A stretch of DNA of 64,000 bases, taken from Azolla caroliniana. Its lineage: Eukaryota; Polypodiophyta. Below are positions 13,111 through 25,450 of this stretch, piece after piece. Position 1 is the stretch's first letter; each line of letters begins with the position of its first letter. The notes below the pieces were generated by a model. It was given only the letters and a program-made list of their open reading frames with translations. It had not been told where the DNA came from and did no database searches. The stretch lies in NCBI GenBank assembly GCA_043228905.1, contig JBHGNT010000014.1, positions 12,276,001 through 12,340,000 of the forward strand, in the 5' to 3' direction. The translations under genes and the position numbers were made by a program.

Positions 13111-16100
13111 CATTGAGGAGCAATACCTTTTGAGTGAGAGATAAAGGGAGGAGGAGAAAAAGAGCATTAAGTTGTTTTTAAAAACTCGTCTATGCTACCA
13201 ACAATCCCATTTTGGGGTCTTATGCTATGGAGCATTGCTTTTGAGATGGAGAAAGATAGAGACATGGAGAAGAAGCAGAAGATGAAAGAATATACGGAAA
13301 AAGTTTCCCTTACTTTTGGAAACCCCATTTTTTCAAGGGCCCATGAGGCAATGTCAACACCAAAGGATTGTCTCTTTGTAGAGGAATAAGGCACAAGGCG
13401 GGAATGCCATCCAAAGAAAACATGGAGATATCTAGCAAGCTAGAAAGTTTCCCGGAAAGCAATTTATGTTTCACTTGCACATAACAAAAAATAATGATTA
13501 TGCCTTTACACACTTAAGATTGCAATGTCGTTTATGCATTGGGTGGGTTTACCAAGCTAACCACATGCAACTTGGCTTGGAGCAATTGCCAAATTGGTGT
13601 TATATTTTTTTGATGATTGGCACAATTTGTAATACAAGGTCAATACCATGATAACACTTAGTCTAGTTGCTTGGAAAGTTTGAATGTAGCCTTTGTATGC
13701 TTTGCTCTATCTTGCTTTCGATCACATGCTCGCATGTAAATTTATTATTTAAAAAAATTAACTATAGAAGTCCACCTAGCTTGTGAGCATTCCATCAATC
13801 CTCATCAGCAAGACATTGTCAAACTTACAACCTATAGCATGCATGGTCATGTCCCAAGGTTCAAGTGAGATCAACTTATCTTCGATCAATAAAGAATGAT
13901 GTTAAAGTAAACGACCTCTTATATGACAAGCATGACCATCCATACCCTAAAGTACCATAAATATGAACACACTTCGAAGCTTCAATATATGTGAAGTGCA
14001 TATCCACCTACAAAAACCAAATAGGATGATGCAATCTTCTCCTTGCAACTCATTTGATATCTAAATCAAATGTGAGATCTCTAATTTGTACAATAGTATA
14101 TGATATGAATATTACATATCTTAGATTAAATTATTCAAACCATCTATATGTCTCTCTCAAGCAAGCCATCAAAAGTACAACCAAATAACATTTGACCAAT
14201 GTTCAAATATCAATTCATTGACAAGGTGTCAATGTTTGTGCAATATAAGAACTACAACCTCTTGCATTTGCTTACACCTGATACATTTTCTTAATTATAA
14301 GCATTGTCTTTCAAATAGAAATTATTATCGTTTTCATTCCTCATCTTGTGGGAACATGTCAATATCAATTTTGAAAGCTATTTTTTGGAGCAATTCGTTG
14401 TTGTGCATGATCTCAAACTAAAAGAATGAAGACTTGTCGTGTTGAAGGGAACATCAAATCCATTGCTTGAGACGTGTACCCACAATGTTCACAACATTAA
14501 GCTTTACCATCATGTGTTATGCAATAGAACTTTAAAATTTTCAATAAGGTAACATTGTGTATCTATAAGCAATAATTTATGGGGAGGTTCAAACTCTCTT
14601 ATATTCTTAGTGCATTCATGTCGTGCTTTAGCATGACATAGCGTCTTGTCTTTGTCAAATATTATGTACATGCAATTAGCATGAAGTAACCTTCTCATCC
14701 TCATATTCTCATAAGCCTTTCCCCCATTGAGGCAATGCACATGGGCCATAATCAAAAGCATAATTGACATTGAAGTTCTTCCTCTTGTCACTTGTGAAAT
14801 CGCTCGTCTAAATTCAAAGTAAATTGTTTGACATATTTGTTTATACTTGAAATATGCATTTATTGGTGCTGTAGAAAAGATAACACAATCATTTTGATGG
14901 TTAGAAAGACCAAAATGTATGTAGGAACATGATCAAGTTAATATTTAACCATTGACACACAAACATGTAATTAACACACAATTAAATACTAATTTATTTC
15001 ATTTTTTGTGTGCTTATATTGAGCCAATAAAAAAAACTGGTGTCCAAACAAACAACCTTTGCCAAGGTTTTAGATAGTTTGAAATGATGATGCATGGATT
15101 GCTCCTTTTCTAAGTACCATTGTGGCCAACATCACATCCATTTATATGCTACAAATGTTGCTTTTGAAACTTGGTATTTTCTATTATTTTATGACATTAT
15201 TATAAGCTCTTTGCTCCTAGTTTTGTCACAGAAGCTTTTAGCAAAGCTTTTGTGAGCCCTTCATAGATGACATAAAATGAGGATTATCCCCACTTAATTA
15301 CAAGTTTACAAAAGATTTGAGAACAATCTTCACGAGAATGGGTCTGAAGAATGAAAACTATCAAGGTGTGCTCAAACCTCTAATTGACAATTTTAGGTAT
15401 AATGGTGTTACTTCTATGAATAGTTCAATGTACTTCCTTAAACATGATTGGTGAAATGATTACACATTTGAATTTGGAATCATGGATCCAAATGCTTATA
15501 AGGAATAGAAAATAGATAAAGATGCCTAATGTCTTAGAACGAGGCATTCTACATAAAACAAGAAATGGATTGTAATGAGGCCTACAATCAAACAAGGTAT
15601 GCATTACAAACAACTTGGAATTGTAACTCCTCTCAAGGAGAGTAGGTATTATTAAACCATGTCAAAATATTACATATATATCCTTGAAATACGCAAAGTT
15701 AATGCAACGAAGAAAGCTTCATTTATGAAATTAACGATGGTGAACGTGTATAATAAATAGTAGTCATGCACAAAAAAGCAACAAACATAGGGTTCCATAT
15801 GAATATGTGTCCTATGGTCAAGGTCATTATCCTCTTCCAATGACCAATCATGTATGGAGATATTTTTATACATATGATCAATGTCAAGGGTCAATTGTAA
15901 ATGCATTTTGTCATCAATAAACAAGAACAACGTACTACCTTCATACCAAAATGACTAACACGGTATAACATATGCCTCATCTACTATTCAAAGCCTGATT
16001 TCTTTTCTTCAATTTCTTGTGAAGTATTCATGGATAATGTGTGCATAAGGAAAACACATTTATAACGTAAGAAATTCCTTGATATATGCAACCATTACAA

Positions 16101-17535
16101 TATTATTGAGGTTAGCATGAAGATTCACAGATTTTTTGTGCATAAGTAAAATCACGTATGTAACATACATTTCTTTGATAGGTGTGTCTATCACGAAATC
16201 TCCTTGAATCCAATAGACACAATACATGGTGAGGCAAGAAAACTTGATTACATCATGCCAATAAGTGTGACTAGTTGTTGGAGTGAAGAGGCAATGTGGT
16301 CTAAACCAACTTCATTAATCGTCTTGTTTGTATTTTCATGTGTGCATGTTTACAAGTTTCCATTGGTTTGTATTGGAAATTTGAAAGTTGTAAGGTTCAT
16401 GGAATTTCTAAAATAGCCCTACAAGTAGAAGCCTAAAGCAAGGGCACTATGCATGAGCACTATATGACTATTTATGTTCCACAATCACATGCCAAAGAAC
16501 AAATTTATTCATCTCTAGAAATAGATACATGTCGATTATAATATTAATTAAGGGTTTGATTAATTGTTAAAAGATTATGTGCATAGATAAGGTTAGCTCA
16601 TGGATTCCCAATGAAGCATAGATAAAAAGACAAAATGTTCCTCAAAAGCATAGTTTTTTATTAATTAAATTGATCATGCAAGTAACTATTGTCGTCAACT
16701 AAATGTATTTTATTACTCTAAGATGGAATGCCACATGTCACTCATATAATTATGCCTTATGTCACTCAATGAGAGGTTACATACATCAAGATAAAACAAA
16801 AGAGGACATCTCAATACAATTCTTTGATTGTGTGATTACATGAGATGATGCATACTCATCAAACCATTATTATGATAATTATGCCAAAAATAGTGATTAA
16901 AATTCAAGGAATTGGAGAAAGCATATCTAGACATTTAGGTCATGATAGGAGAAGTCATGATTATGCATTAAAGTCTTGATAGAAGAAATAATATATAAAC
17001 ATTAAGTAATAAACTATTAAAGATCGTTCTTATTTGCATTGGTGCCCAAACATGTTGGTACAAAGGATTTGAGGTTCACATTTGAATCTCTTGAGTCATG
17101 GCCTGTTTTGAGTGTTTACCCTGGACTAGAACTTAGTCACGAACACATTGAACGTACTCCTTACTGGAATACAATCCAAAGGTGTGGTCAAAGGGATGGT
17201 AATAATCCACGTATTCAATCCATCAATTTGGATAACAATTAACAATCAATAACAAACACTAATACACGCATAAGATTAGGCATTCAAGTACACGAGACAA
17301 CAAGCACACAAATCTTCCAAATATAATATATTACTTGCGCATTAGAAAACAATACAATCCAGATTCCTTATATAGGTATCCGGTTCTGAAACAAAACAGT
17401 GTTCATCTGAATCAATACATCTTTCCTGATCCGGCACCCATTAACATAATATCTCTTCGTATATACTAATATCCCGAATTATCCTAACTATATGGTTTCA
17501 CATTCTTTTTGGACTCTTGTCTTCCAGATCTGATC
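13111..17535. other. Gene-poor AT-rich DNA
   Basis: About 4.4 kb with no exon structure, RNA gene or LTR boundary that I can support. Short open frames look random. Confidence 0.45.
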
Positions 17536-17539
17536 ATCC

Positions 17540-18005
17540 TCGAACTCTTCCAAGATTTTTCGTATTTCATCCATTTGAACTTGAGCCATAACTTGAAAGT
17601 CTTCAGATAGCTCCTCCTAGATTGTGATGATGCTTTCTTCATCTATCTTATAAAAATGATATTCGGTTTTTGTCCTGTTCTCCGCATCCGCATTGAATAC
17701 TTGTAGTTTTGCTGCTTGCCCCGACCATTCCTTCCATATTGTAGTCGAACTTTCCTCAAGTTTTTCTTTCATCCATTTCCACTGGTTGTCTACAATTATC
17801 CGTATTCTTTTTATCCCCATCTCCGTTTTTTCTTCCATAGCCTACTTTTCCCGTTTTAGCTGCTTAATCTGTTGTGTCGTTGTTGTTGCTTGGACCTCAT
17901 ATGCCGCTAGTTGAGTTTGATACGTGGTCTATACCTTGTCAACACATCTTTGGATTGCTCAATCATCCGGTTCCGGTCTTCCAGCAGCTTCACCTTCTCC
18001 ATGTG
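17540..18005 (-). pseudogene. Decayed coiled-coil protein relic (retroelement gag-like?)
   Basis: Minus-strand reading starts MEKVKLLEDRNRMIEQSKDV, then passes frame changes and stops into a charged, Glu/Lys-rich stretch ending FYKIDEESIITI-stop-EELSEDF and EIRKILEEFEDDQ. The pattern FYK(I/L)..ES(I/V)(I/V)T(I/L).EELS(E/D)DF and the DDQ ending recur on the plus strand at about 29210-29340, so both are relics of one protein type. It follows an LTR-like sequence on the same strand, consistent with a first ORF of a retroelement. No function assigned. Confidence 0.45.
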
Positions 18006-18400
18006 GGATGATAATGATGATGTGCAACAGATGATGATGAATAGGACCCGCAGTAAGATGTACAACAAACAATACATATATGAAACAAGAGAGACAGAAG
18101 ATGAACACAACTTCAAAGCTTCAATGGAAGTTCTTATTCTCTCATTCTGCACCTCTTACACTCAGAGACACACTTTACAATGTTAGGTTAGAGCTTATAT
18201 ACTCAAGCCCTAGATAGAGGACGTGTCCACGCTATGGATACAAAGTGGAAGGAGTCGAGCTTTTATGGAAACAAACTCCCCCGTAAAAGGGCTACTCTTT
18301 CCTATGTATACAAATGATTTGGCGTTATCTCCCCCGTGAACCTAGATTACAAATCTAATCTATAGTTTGTACAAGTATACATACGAGACTGTTGGCATTT
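18006..18400 (-). repeat. LTR-like sequence next to the coiled-coil relic
   Basis: On the minus strand: a purine tract (CACGGGGGAG), a TATA-like GAGTATATAAG, then a CT-rich leader running into the ATG of the relic. No matching second copy was found in the window, so the boundaries are uncertain. Confidence 0.3.
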
Positions 18401-18403
18401 AGC

Positions 18404-20494
18404 CTAATCTACAAAGGTAAAGTTTGGCTCTAGCCTTATTCGGCTAGTTATCCGGATCGGCTTGTCTGAGTCGGTTGGATTGACTAGTCTGAGTCGGTTT
18501 GTTCTCCCGCTTCTTGCTCTCTCTTGCTCCTGCGCTCCTCGTTGGAACCTCGATTTGTCTCCCGATTCGTTCGCCCTTCGATTGTCTCCTCTCCAATTGG
18601 CATCCTTGCTCGATGCTGCATCTTCAGCCTCTTGGCGTTCTGATTCTGTAGACTTTACCCTTTCATCTCGTTTGATTGGGCCAGTCTTCGACTTATAGTC
18701 TGCTCCTCGTTCGGCTCTCTTCTGCTCAGTCGCTTGTGGTAGTCCCATCATTGTCCGTGGTGCTCCGAAGCATTGTTCTAGGAGTGGCTTCGTCAGGCAA
18801 TCGACGATGTTCACCTCAATGTCGATCTTCCGGACTTGGAGCTTCTTCTCTATTATGAACTCCCGGATATGATGAAACCGCACCTCAATTTGTTTCTTCT
18901 TCGTGTGATATACTAGATTTTGAATGAGGTGCATTGCGATTTGAGAGTTGCAATGATGGTCGACGCTGGATGGTCGATTCAACTTGTAGTTGAAAAATCG
19001 ACAGACAATTGGTGCAACCTAATTGCTTTCTTCGTTGCCTCCGATGTTGTTATATACGCGGCCTCTGTGGTAGACAGGGCCGTGTACTCTTGAAGTTTAG
19101 ACTTCCATGATATGGTGCCTCCGCCATAGGTGAAGAGATAGTCTGATGTCGACTTTCGATTATCCGTATTTCTAGCATAGTTGGAGTCAGTATAACCTTC
19201 GACTTCGGTCCGCTTTGCCGATCCAAAAGTCAGATGTATGTCTTTGGTTCCTCTTAGATACCCGAAGATGTGCTTGATGGCCTCCCAATGCTTCCGTCCT
19301 GGGTTTGACATGTACCGGTTGACAACCCCTATGACATATGCAAGGTCGGGTTGGGTCGCCACCATAGCATACATGATACTTCCTATGGCTGATGCGTAGG
19401 GTATCTTTCCATTGAGCTCTCTCTCCTTATCCGTTGAAGGAGAGTCTCTGTCCGATAGTCGGATTGACGTCGAAAGCGGAGTCGATACTGGCTTCACATT
19501 CTCCAAATTGAAGCACCTCAACACCTTTCAAATGGAGTCAGATTGGAAATCCGAAGAGTCTTTGTCTTCCAATTACGCTCGATCCTCATGCCTAGTATGT
19601 GTCGGGCTTGTCCATGTTCCTTCAACGAACTTGTCATGAAGGCTTCTCTTTAGCTTTCCAATTTCGGCTTGATTGCTTCCTGCAATCAGCATGTCGTTGA
19701 CATATAGGATCAGATAGATTCGGGACTCGTCGGCCAATTGCTGAGTGTACATACAGGGTTCAGAGTCGGACCGGTGGTAGTCAAGTTGTTGAATGTAGGA
19801 GTCAAACTTCTAGTACCACATCCTCAGGGATTGTTTTAAGCCGTAAAGCCTTTTCTTTAGTCGACATACGAGGTGACTTTCATCCCCCGTCGCCGTGAAG
19901 CCTGTCGGTTGAGACATATAGATGTCTTCTTCCAAGTCTCCATGTAGGAATGTTGTCTTGACGTCCAATTGCTCAAGCTTTAGGTCTTCAGTCGTCACGA
20001 CCCCAAGGAGGAGCCAAAGGGTGGTCATCTTGACTATTGATGAGAATATCTTGTCATAGTCGACCACATGTTCTTGTCTGAATCCCTTTGTGATGAGCCG
20101 AGATTTGTATTTGGGTTTCTCCAAATCGGATACATATTTATGTCTGAAGACCCATTTGTAGGGCAACGACTTCCTTCCAACTGGTAGTTCAACCAGCTCC
20201 CATGTTTAATTCTGATGAATTGAGTTCATCTCGGATTTCATGGCTTGTAACCATGTCTTGGCGTCAGGTGTGGCAATTCCTTCCTCGTGGGAGCTTGGTT
20301 CATTTGCATCCGTGTAATTGACGTGGTTGAGGCCCGGTTGATAGAACTTTGTCAGCCTTCTGACTCGTTTGGATCTCCTGGGTGCCAAGTTGATTGGTAC
20401 AGATCCTTTTATTGGCTCTGTTGGCTGATTGGTATTAGTTGAACCTTCCTCAGGAGTCCTTCTAGATAACTCGTCCCTGCAATCAGATTTCGGT
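18404..20494 (-). pseudogene. Copia element M: reverse transcriptase and RNase H remnant
   Basis: Ty1/Copia pol on the minus strand, broken into several frames. 20388-20206 holds the start of the RT domain (W-L-Q-A-M-K-S-E-M). 20166-19810 has WVFRHKYV, the KITKGF-like RLITKGFRQEHVVDYDKIF, QLDVKTTFLHGDLEEDIYM and LYGLKQS. 19524-18979 has PYASAIGSIMYAM, GYTDSNYARNTDNRKSTSDY and ALSTTEAAY. 18982 leftward has the RNase H end with VDCLTKPL. The YVDD catalytic segment falls in a damaged stretch near 19700. Several stops and shifts make it inactive. Confidence 0.85.
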
Positions 20495-20506
20495 GATGTC
20501 GAGTCA

Positions 20507-21020
20507 CCCTTTTTTGTCCCAAAAAGATTTCTTTCATTAGTATTAAGAAAAGCGCCGGAGGGCTACAAAAATGTAAAATCAGAGAGTATTATATCCTTAG
20601 CGAAATCATCAGAGTGAAGTCATTGCCGAATAGTATCCACAAGGCTTGATTCAAGCAGTGTGGGAAAAGAAATGGTCATGGAAAGGACCAGGGGTGATGA
20701 TATTTCCATAATGGTCCTTGAGAGGAGATTGTGAACAAAGGCAAATTCCTCCATAATTACAATATTTTTTTCAATTTCTTTAGAACAACCTCCGAAGAGC
20801 TTGGCATATTGTCATATTGCCCCCACACAACCGCCAATAACCTTCCCCATAATTTTGGCAATATATCCAAGAGGAGAGGAATTATGGAATCATATCATCA
20901 TTTACAACGATATTTCCATAATGTCCATAATGTAACTGTAGATACAACTTTTCATACATGTGCTGCACACATTTGCTTGCGAGGTTGTTGAAAAGGGGAG
21001 ACAATAATTAGATGTATGAT
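20507..21020. mobile_element. About 514-bp insertion with 13-bp target-site duplication
   Basis: TGATGTCGAGTCA occurs at 20494-20506 and at 21020-21032, flanking unrelated AT-richer DNA. Removing the insert rejoins the acidic linker between integrase and RT of Copia M (EWEDDSTS). A 13-bp duplication is longer than that of LTR elements. No clear terminal inverted repeats or poly-A tail, so the class is unresolved. An imperfect internal repeat (GATATTTCCATAATG) occurs at about 20699 and 20910. Confidence 0.6.
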
Positions 21021-21815
21021 GATGTCGAGTCATCCTCCCATTCTTCAGGATTGATTGACGGATTGGCCGGTGCCTTGGTCGGTTCAGTGCGACCTTTCGG
21101 TACCTTGGCCTGTTTGGGTGATTCGGTCATTTCGACTCTATCTCTTTCACCTATTGTCAATCTCTTAGTCGAATCTATTTTGACTAGTGGACCTCTTGCT
21201 AGTTCAGATTTGGTAGAGCAATCGTTGGCTTGGATTTCTTCAACTCTTTGTTGAATCGCTAGTTCGGCTTGGTGGGTCGGTCCTTCTACAACATCTATGT
21301 CGATTTCAAAGGAAACCTTTCTGTTGACTATGTTCAGTTGGTTCCACATAGAGAGAATTGAGTCTTCATTGAAGACTATGTCACTACTCCGTATCAGTTT
21401 CTGGTTCTTTGGGTCCCACAACCTGTAGCCGAATTCCTCATCAGTTCCATAACCGAGAAATATGCATTTTTTTGTATGGGGTGCCAACTTGGTCCTCTTC
21501 TCCCTGGGGATGAATGCATAGGCTTCACATCTGAATATACAAAGTCTGTCATAGGTCGGCTATTTGCCTTTACCATAGTGCTTGTGGCACTTCGAGTCCG
21601 ATTGCTTTCGATGATGATAGATTTATCAAGTATACTGTTGTCTGCAGTGCCTCGGCCCAAAATTCTAGCTTTAGTTTGGAGTGCTGGAGCATTGTTGTCA
21701 CCCTCTCTTGGATCATTTGGTTTATCCGTTCCACCACGCCATTCTGCATGGGTGTTGTTATGGGCATGACCATATAATATCCCGTGGTGAGAATGTACCG
21801 TAGTATTCTATACAC
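21021..21815 (-). pseudogene. Copia element M: integrase C-terminal remnant
   Basis: Minus-strand pieces: 21815-21570 with TTPMQNGVVERINQMIQERV (the integrase Glu region) and LKLEFWAEALQTTVYLINLS; 21660-21394; 21487-21008 with the GYGTDEEFGYRLWDPKNQKL region and the acidic linker. The gag, protease and first part of integrase are missing, cut off by the LTR-like sequence beginning near 21826. Confidence 0.8.
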
Positions 21816-21825
21816 GTGGATAAAG

Positions 21826-22214
21826 TGTGAGGGTTAAACGAGAGTGTAAAGAAGGGGAGGATTACTTTTAATCCTCGGGATTGATACAACCCATTAGGAC
21901 AAGTGTGAACTTGCTTGTGGGCCTTAGGTCTGGCTATAAATATGAGGCCTAGCTACCCTCTTTTCATCATCTATTGACTATGTCGAGACTCTGTTCTTGT
22001 GGTGGGTCAACTCTTGTAGCGAGCTCGCCAACACTAGGTACGACTCGGCGCCATGACGGTGGTATGGGACGCCGATCGAGGCTCGAGTCCGTCTTGATCC
22101 CTTCGGCTCGGGGGTGGTTGGGTGGATCGACACCCTTCTTTCTCTCTCTCCTTTCTTATAATCTATCTATGTTATCCTTATCATATGCTTACATTAAATC
22201 ATAGCTTTAATAGT
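21826..22214 (+). repeat. Copia-type LTR remnant (element N)
   Basis: Begins TGTGAGGGTTAAACG next to the broken integrase of element M, has a TATA-like CTATAAATATGAGG near 21934, and ends just before a tRNA-Met type primer-binding site. No partner LTR was found in the window; boundaries are approximate. Confidence 0.45.
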
Positions 22215-22227
22215 TGGTATCAGAGCC
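22215..22227 (+). promoter_or_regulatory. Primer-binding site of Copia element N
   Basis: TGGTATCAGAGCC matches the initiator-Met tRNA primer-binding site common to plant Copia elements. The internal region after it carries no recognisable gag and is soon interrupted by element E1. Confidence 0.7.
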
Positions 22228-22439
22228 ATGTTTCTAATGTTTCGTTTGTTGATTGTTTTCTTTTGATGGATGGTGATGTGCGGTTAACTATGATTCATAA
22301 AGGCATTAACAAGCAAACTTTGGTAACTCTTTTTTTTTTTTTCTATTCTTTCTTCTCCCAATCTAATAATGTATAGTCAATATGTGTTTTCTTTCAATGA
22401 TTCAATGATGTTGTAGTGGTAATTAATTGGTTGTATAAA

Positions 22440-22567
22440 ATGTTTACATATGTGTATGAGGTCAATACCTCATTTGATATATATTTGATATGTTATTCGT
22501 GTTGTATGCGTACGAGGTTAATAGCTCAATTGCGTATTACGTTCACATACATATGTTACGTATGCGT
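22440..22567. repeat. Short GTATGAGGTCAATACCTCA-type repeats, left of E1
   Basis: Units like GTATGAGGTCAATACCTCA and CTCAATTGCGTATTACG recur here and resume at 28388-28480 on the other side of element E1, so E1 inserted into a small tandem array. Confidence 0.6.
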
Positions 22568-23210
22568 TGTCGTGGAGAAAACCGTCACTAGGCGGAAACG
22601 GGGTATAACATGCGTAAACCGGCCCTTACACGTGGGCACAAGTTTTGTTGTATAGTATGTAGGTAGGTGCAAGTCGCATGAGGCAAAATCCTAGGTAGTA
22701 TGCGCTCGGTAGGGAGGAAATCGAGGCGTATCCCTGTCCGAAAGGACAGGGAATAAAACATGATGTAACGAGTAGTAACGGCCTCCCTCCTTGGGTTATA
22801 AAAGAGAGGGAGAAGTGAGAGAAAGCTATCGTGTTTTTGGGAGCGAGGAGGAAGGGCTGTCGGATCGGGACCGAGCTCTCTCCTCCATCGTTTGACTTTC
22901 TCTGCAGGATTTCGGACTGTGTTGCCTCTACTTCGTGGACAACCCGTGTGCTTCCGACAGAGGCTCCACTGTGCAGTTGGGCTGAGTGTGTGCGTGAGCA
23001 TCGTGTGTATGTGGGTGTGTCCGCCTGGGTTGGTTCTGTCGCCGGCTTGCCAGTTGTAATCGTTGTCGATTGTAATTAAGACTTTGTTCTCTGTCTCTTT
23101 CCTCTGTGTTTCTGCAAGCTGCTCTCTCTCTCTCTCCCCTCTTTCTCACGCCCCTTGGTTCAAGGCCCCCGCGGTCCCGCCTCTTTCCGAACACGAAGAG
23201 CGTAACAACA
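22568..23210 (+). repeat. 5' LTR of E1
   Basis: Starts TGTCGTGGAG and ends CGTAACAACA. TATAAAA at 22797-22803 is the likely core promoter. Matches 27733-28384 along its length with scattered substitutions and small indels. Confidence 0.92.
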
Positions 23211-23219
23211 TGACATATT

Positions 23220-23236
23220 TGGTGAACCCGATGTGA
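23220..23236 (+). promoter_or_regulatory. Primer-binding site of E1
   Basis: TGGTGAACCCGATGTGA, nine bases after the LTR. The same site (TGGTGAACCCGACGTGA or one base different) follows the 5' LTR of elements G, Y and Z. The donor tRNA was not identified. Confidence 0.7.
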
Positions 23237-23258
23237 ACAGGCGGCAAAGGAGTGAAGG

Positions 23259-25394
23259 ATGAGGGGATCCAAGCTTGCTGAAGCTATGGCCGTAGCCGTC
23301 GACCGGCTAGTGAGTGCTCGCAAGGGAACGGGTGCCCTCGACAGGGCCATTGAGTCGATCGTCAACACCATAGGTCGATTCGGTGGGAAGAATGCCACAA
23401 GCTAACTTGGAGGCCTACCGGGCTGAGAAATGATCATGAGGGATATCTCGGTGGATAGGCGGTTGTCCGGATTCCCTCGGGTAGTGACGCCGAGCATCCA
23501 CGCAGAGGTGCTCGAGGTGTTGGCCGGATGCCGGACTTGGGAGGAGTTTGAGCTGCAGCTCCTCAAGATGTATGGGTTCGATGACTCGCTTCGGCTGTCG
23601 AAGCGAGACTTCATGGCGTGGGTTGAGAGCCCAGGAAAGGGGAGAAACGCATCGGCGCTCCTCCAGGAGTTCGAGAAACGGTTCGCATGGCTGTCAACGC
23701 TGGACCGGACCGTGCTCGACACAAGCCGGGTACTACTGTTCGTCAAGGCGGTGGACGCCATGGACCGGGAGAAGGTGGGTCTCCTGTTGGAAACGGACGA
23801 AGGGCTCACGGTAGACTGGGCCATGGTAAGGAGGGTCTACGGTCGTTTCGACAAGCGGCGCGAGTGGAGCGATGAGGGCTCGTCGGCGGCAAGGCCGGTC
23901 TCGGCGAGGGAGCTCGAGGAGCCGGTCTCGGTACCGGCTAGGAAGGAAGAAACTCGGAGTTGGCTTGAGACGGGCTCAGCCCCGAGCGGAGTGGTCAAAG
24001 GTCCCTCCGGAGGCGCGGCTCTAGAAGAGCTGTCGCAGATGGTGCGAGATCTCCAAATCGCATAGGCCCGGAGGAACATCGGCGAACAGTCTCGTGACTG
24101 AAGGCCGTTGCCGGGGCAACGGTGCATGTGGTGCGATGCGGTCGGCCACATACGGAAAGAATGCGCGGATTTCGCAGAGGCACTCAGGACCAATGTGGTT
24201 TACCTCTGGAATGGGCGGGTGCAAGCGAGCGAGACCCGAAAAGCGCTAGAGTTGAATTCGGGGCGTGGCGGAATGAAGCGGTTGATGGAAGAGGCCGCGA
24301 CTTGACATGCAGAGGCTGTTAACTACTCGGCGTCAGAGGGAATCTGGGTTGGGGATGATGAGGCCCGGAAAGCAAAGGACTCTGGATTCTGGCCGCTGGT
24401 GCTAGAGGGTCTCCCTAGAGTACGGTTGAAGAAGGAAGAGGTAGACCACGCGGAACAACGGATCTGGGAGGTCACCGGATGGGACGACCCGGTGGAAGAA
24501 AAGACTGGCTTCGTGGCAACCGCATGCCAGAACTACGAGGTTCTGGTAGAAGACAAGCGCGCGGGAAAGGCCGGAGGGGCAGGCCCCTTGTAGCGGTACG
24601 AGACCCGGTTCGGGCCGAAGCCGAATGAGACCGTCAACGCCGGCGCACCGGAGAAGAAGAAGCAGGCCGGTTTCCGGCTGAGCACCGAAATCGAACGAAC
24701 GACGGACCTGCGGAAGGTCCTGGAAGAGAGAATTCTCGACAGCAAGGTTGAGTTGTCGTTACGGGAGGTGCTGAGAATCGCCAAGAAGGAGTTCCACGAC
24801 TCCATCGTGGACTTGGTTAAGCGGAAGAGGCTCTCGACGGAACCGGAACCTGAGAGGTCGGTGGAAGTGCGGACGACGCACTTAGAAGACACGGCCCTAG
24901 AGGATGAGTTGGCGGAAAGCCACTACGCGAAGCCACATTGGGCAAGGGCCACTACGGAAACCCCTGTTCGGATCAGCGACATCCAGGAGCTGGTGGTGGC
25001 ATTGGTAGACCACGGTTCGGAGATCAACCTGATGTCCATGGACTTCTATAAAAAGGGGAAATGGCCGATCAACACCAAGCACGGGTGGAAGATACGCACG
25101 ACGACGCGTGCTATAGAGGAGCTGCATGGTGCGTGCCCAAATGTACGTGTGAAGATCGGCGACGTCGAGATAGATCAACATTTCTTCGTGTAGGAGACTT
25201 CCTCGCACCCGGTAATTCTTGGCGAACCGTACATTACGGCAATGCACATGGAGACGAAAGTAATGGACAACGGTTCGGCGTATGTGCGCGTCAAGAGCCA
25301 AGACGGTCGACATTCCGTCCAATTCATGACAGTGCGACCCAACCACGAGCGAAACCGCGAGACCCTTGGCGGCGACAACAGAGGGGATTTTTAG
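23259..25394 (+). pseudogene. E1 gag-pro with Asp-His-Gly-Ser protease, broken
   Basis: One frame (third frame) carries gag from ATG at 23259 (MRGSKLAEAMAVAVDRL), a zinc knuckle CMWCDAVGHIRKEC (from 24123), a linker with ERILDSKVELSLREVL, and a retropepsin-like domain with ALVDHGSEINLM (25008-25019 encode DHGS) and KGKWPINTKHGW. It ends at TAG 25392-25394 in the frameshift signal. Broken by TAA and TGA with compensating shifts near 23403-23429, TAG at 24063, TGA near 24303, TAG near 24591 and TAG at 25191. Gag would coat the RNA; the protease would process the polyprotein. Confidence 0.85.
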
Positions 25395-25450
25395 AGAGGG
25401 CTATCAAGGTGTGGGGCCGCGATAGTCCGAACACCCTGGAAAAACCCCAC
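25385..25450 (+). promoter_or_regulatory. E1 -1 frameshift signal: GGATTTT, stop, pseudoknot
   Basis: Heptamer GGATTTT at 25385-25391 followed directly by TAG. Stem 1 pairs GGGCTATC (25398-25405) with GATAGTCC (25421-25428), one G-U pair. Loop GTGGGG (25411-25416) can pair with CCCCAC (25445-25450). The -1 frame is open across the site and leads into the RT frame. The same layout is present in G and Z. Confidence 0.8.

Noticed and set aside
14510-14791. 93-codon minus-strand frame with Cys/His residues
   Set aside because: No recognisable domain or exon context; surrounding DNA is AT-rich and non-coding in character.
15061-15420. Possible transposase relic
   Set aside because: A few transposase-like phrases with many stops; not enough to name a family.
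20507-21020. Terminal inverted repeats of a DNA transposon
   Set aside because: TTTTTTGTCCC on the left and the inverted GTCTCCCCTTTT on the right agree too poorly and do not sit at the ends.
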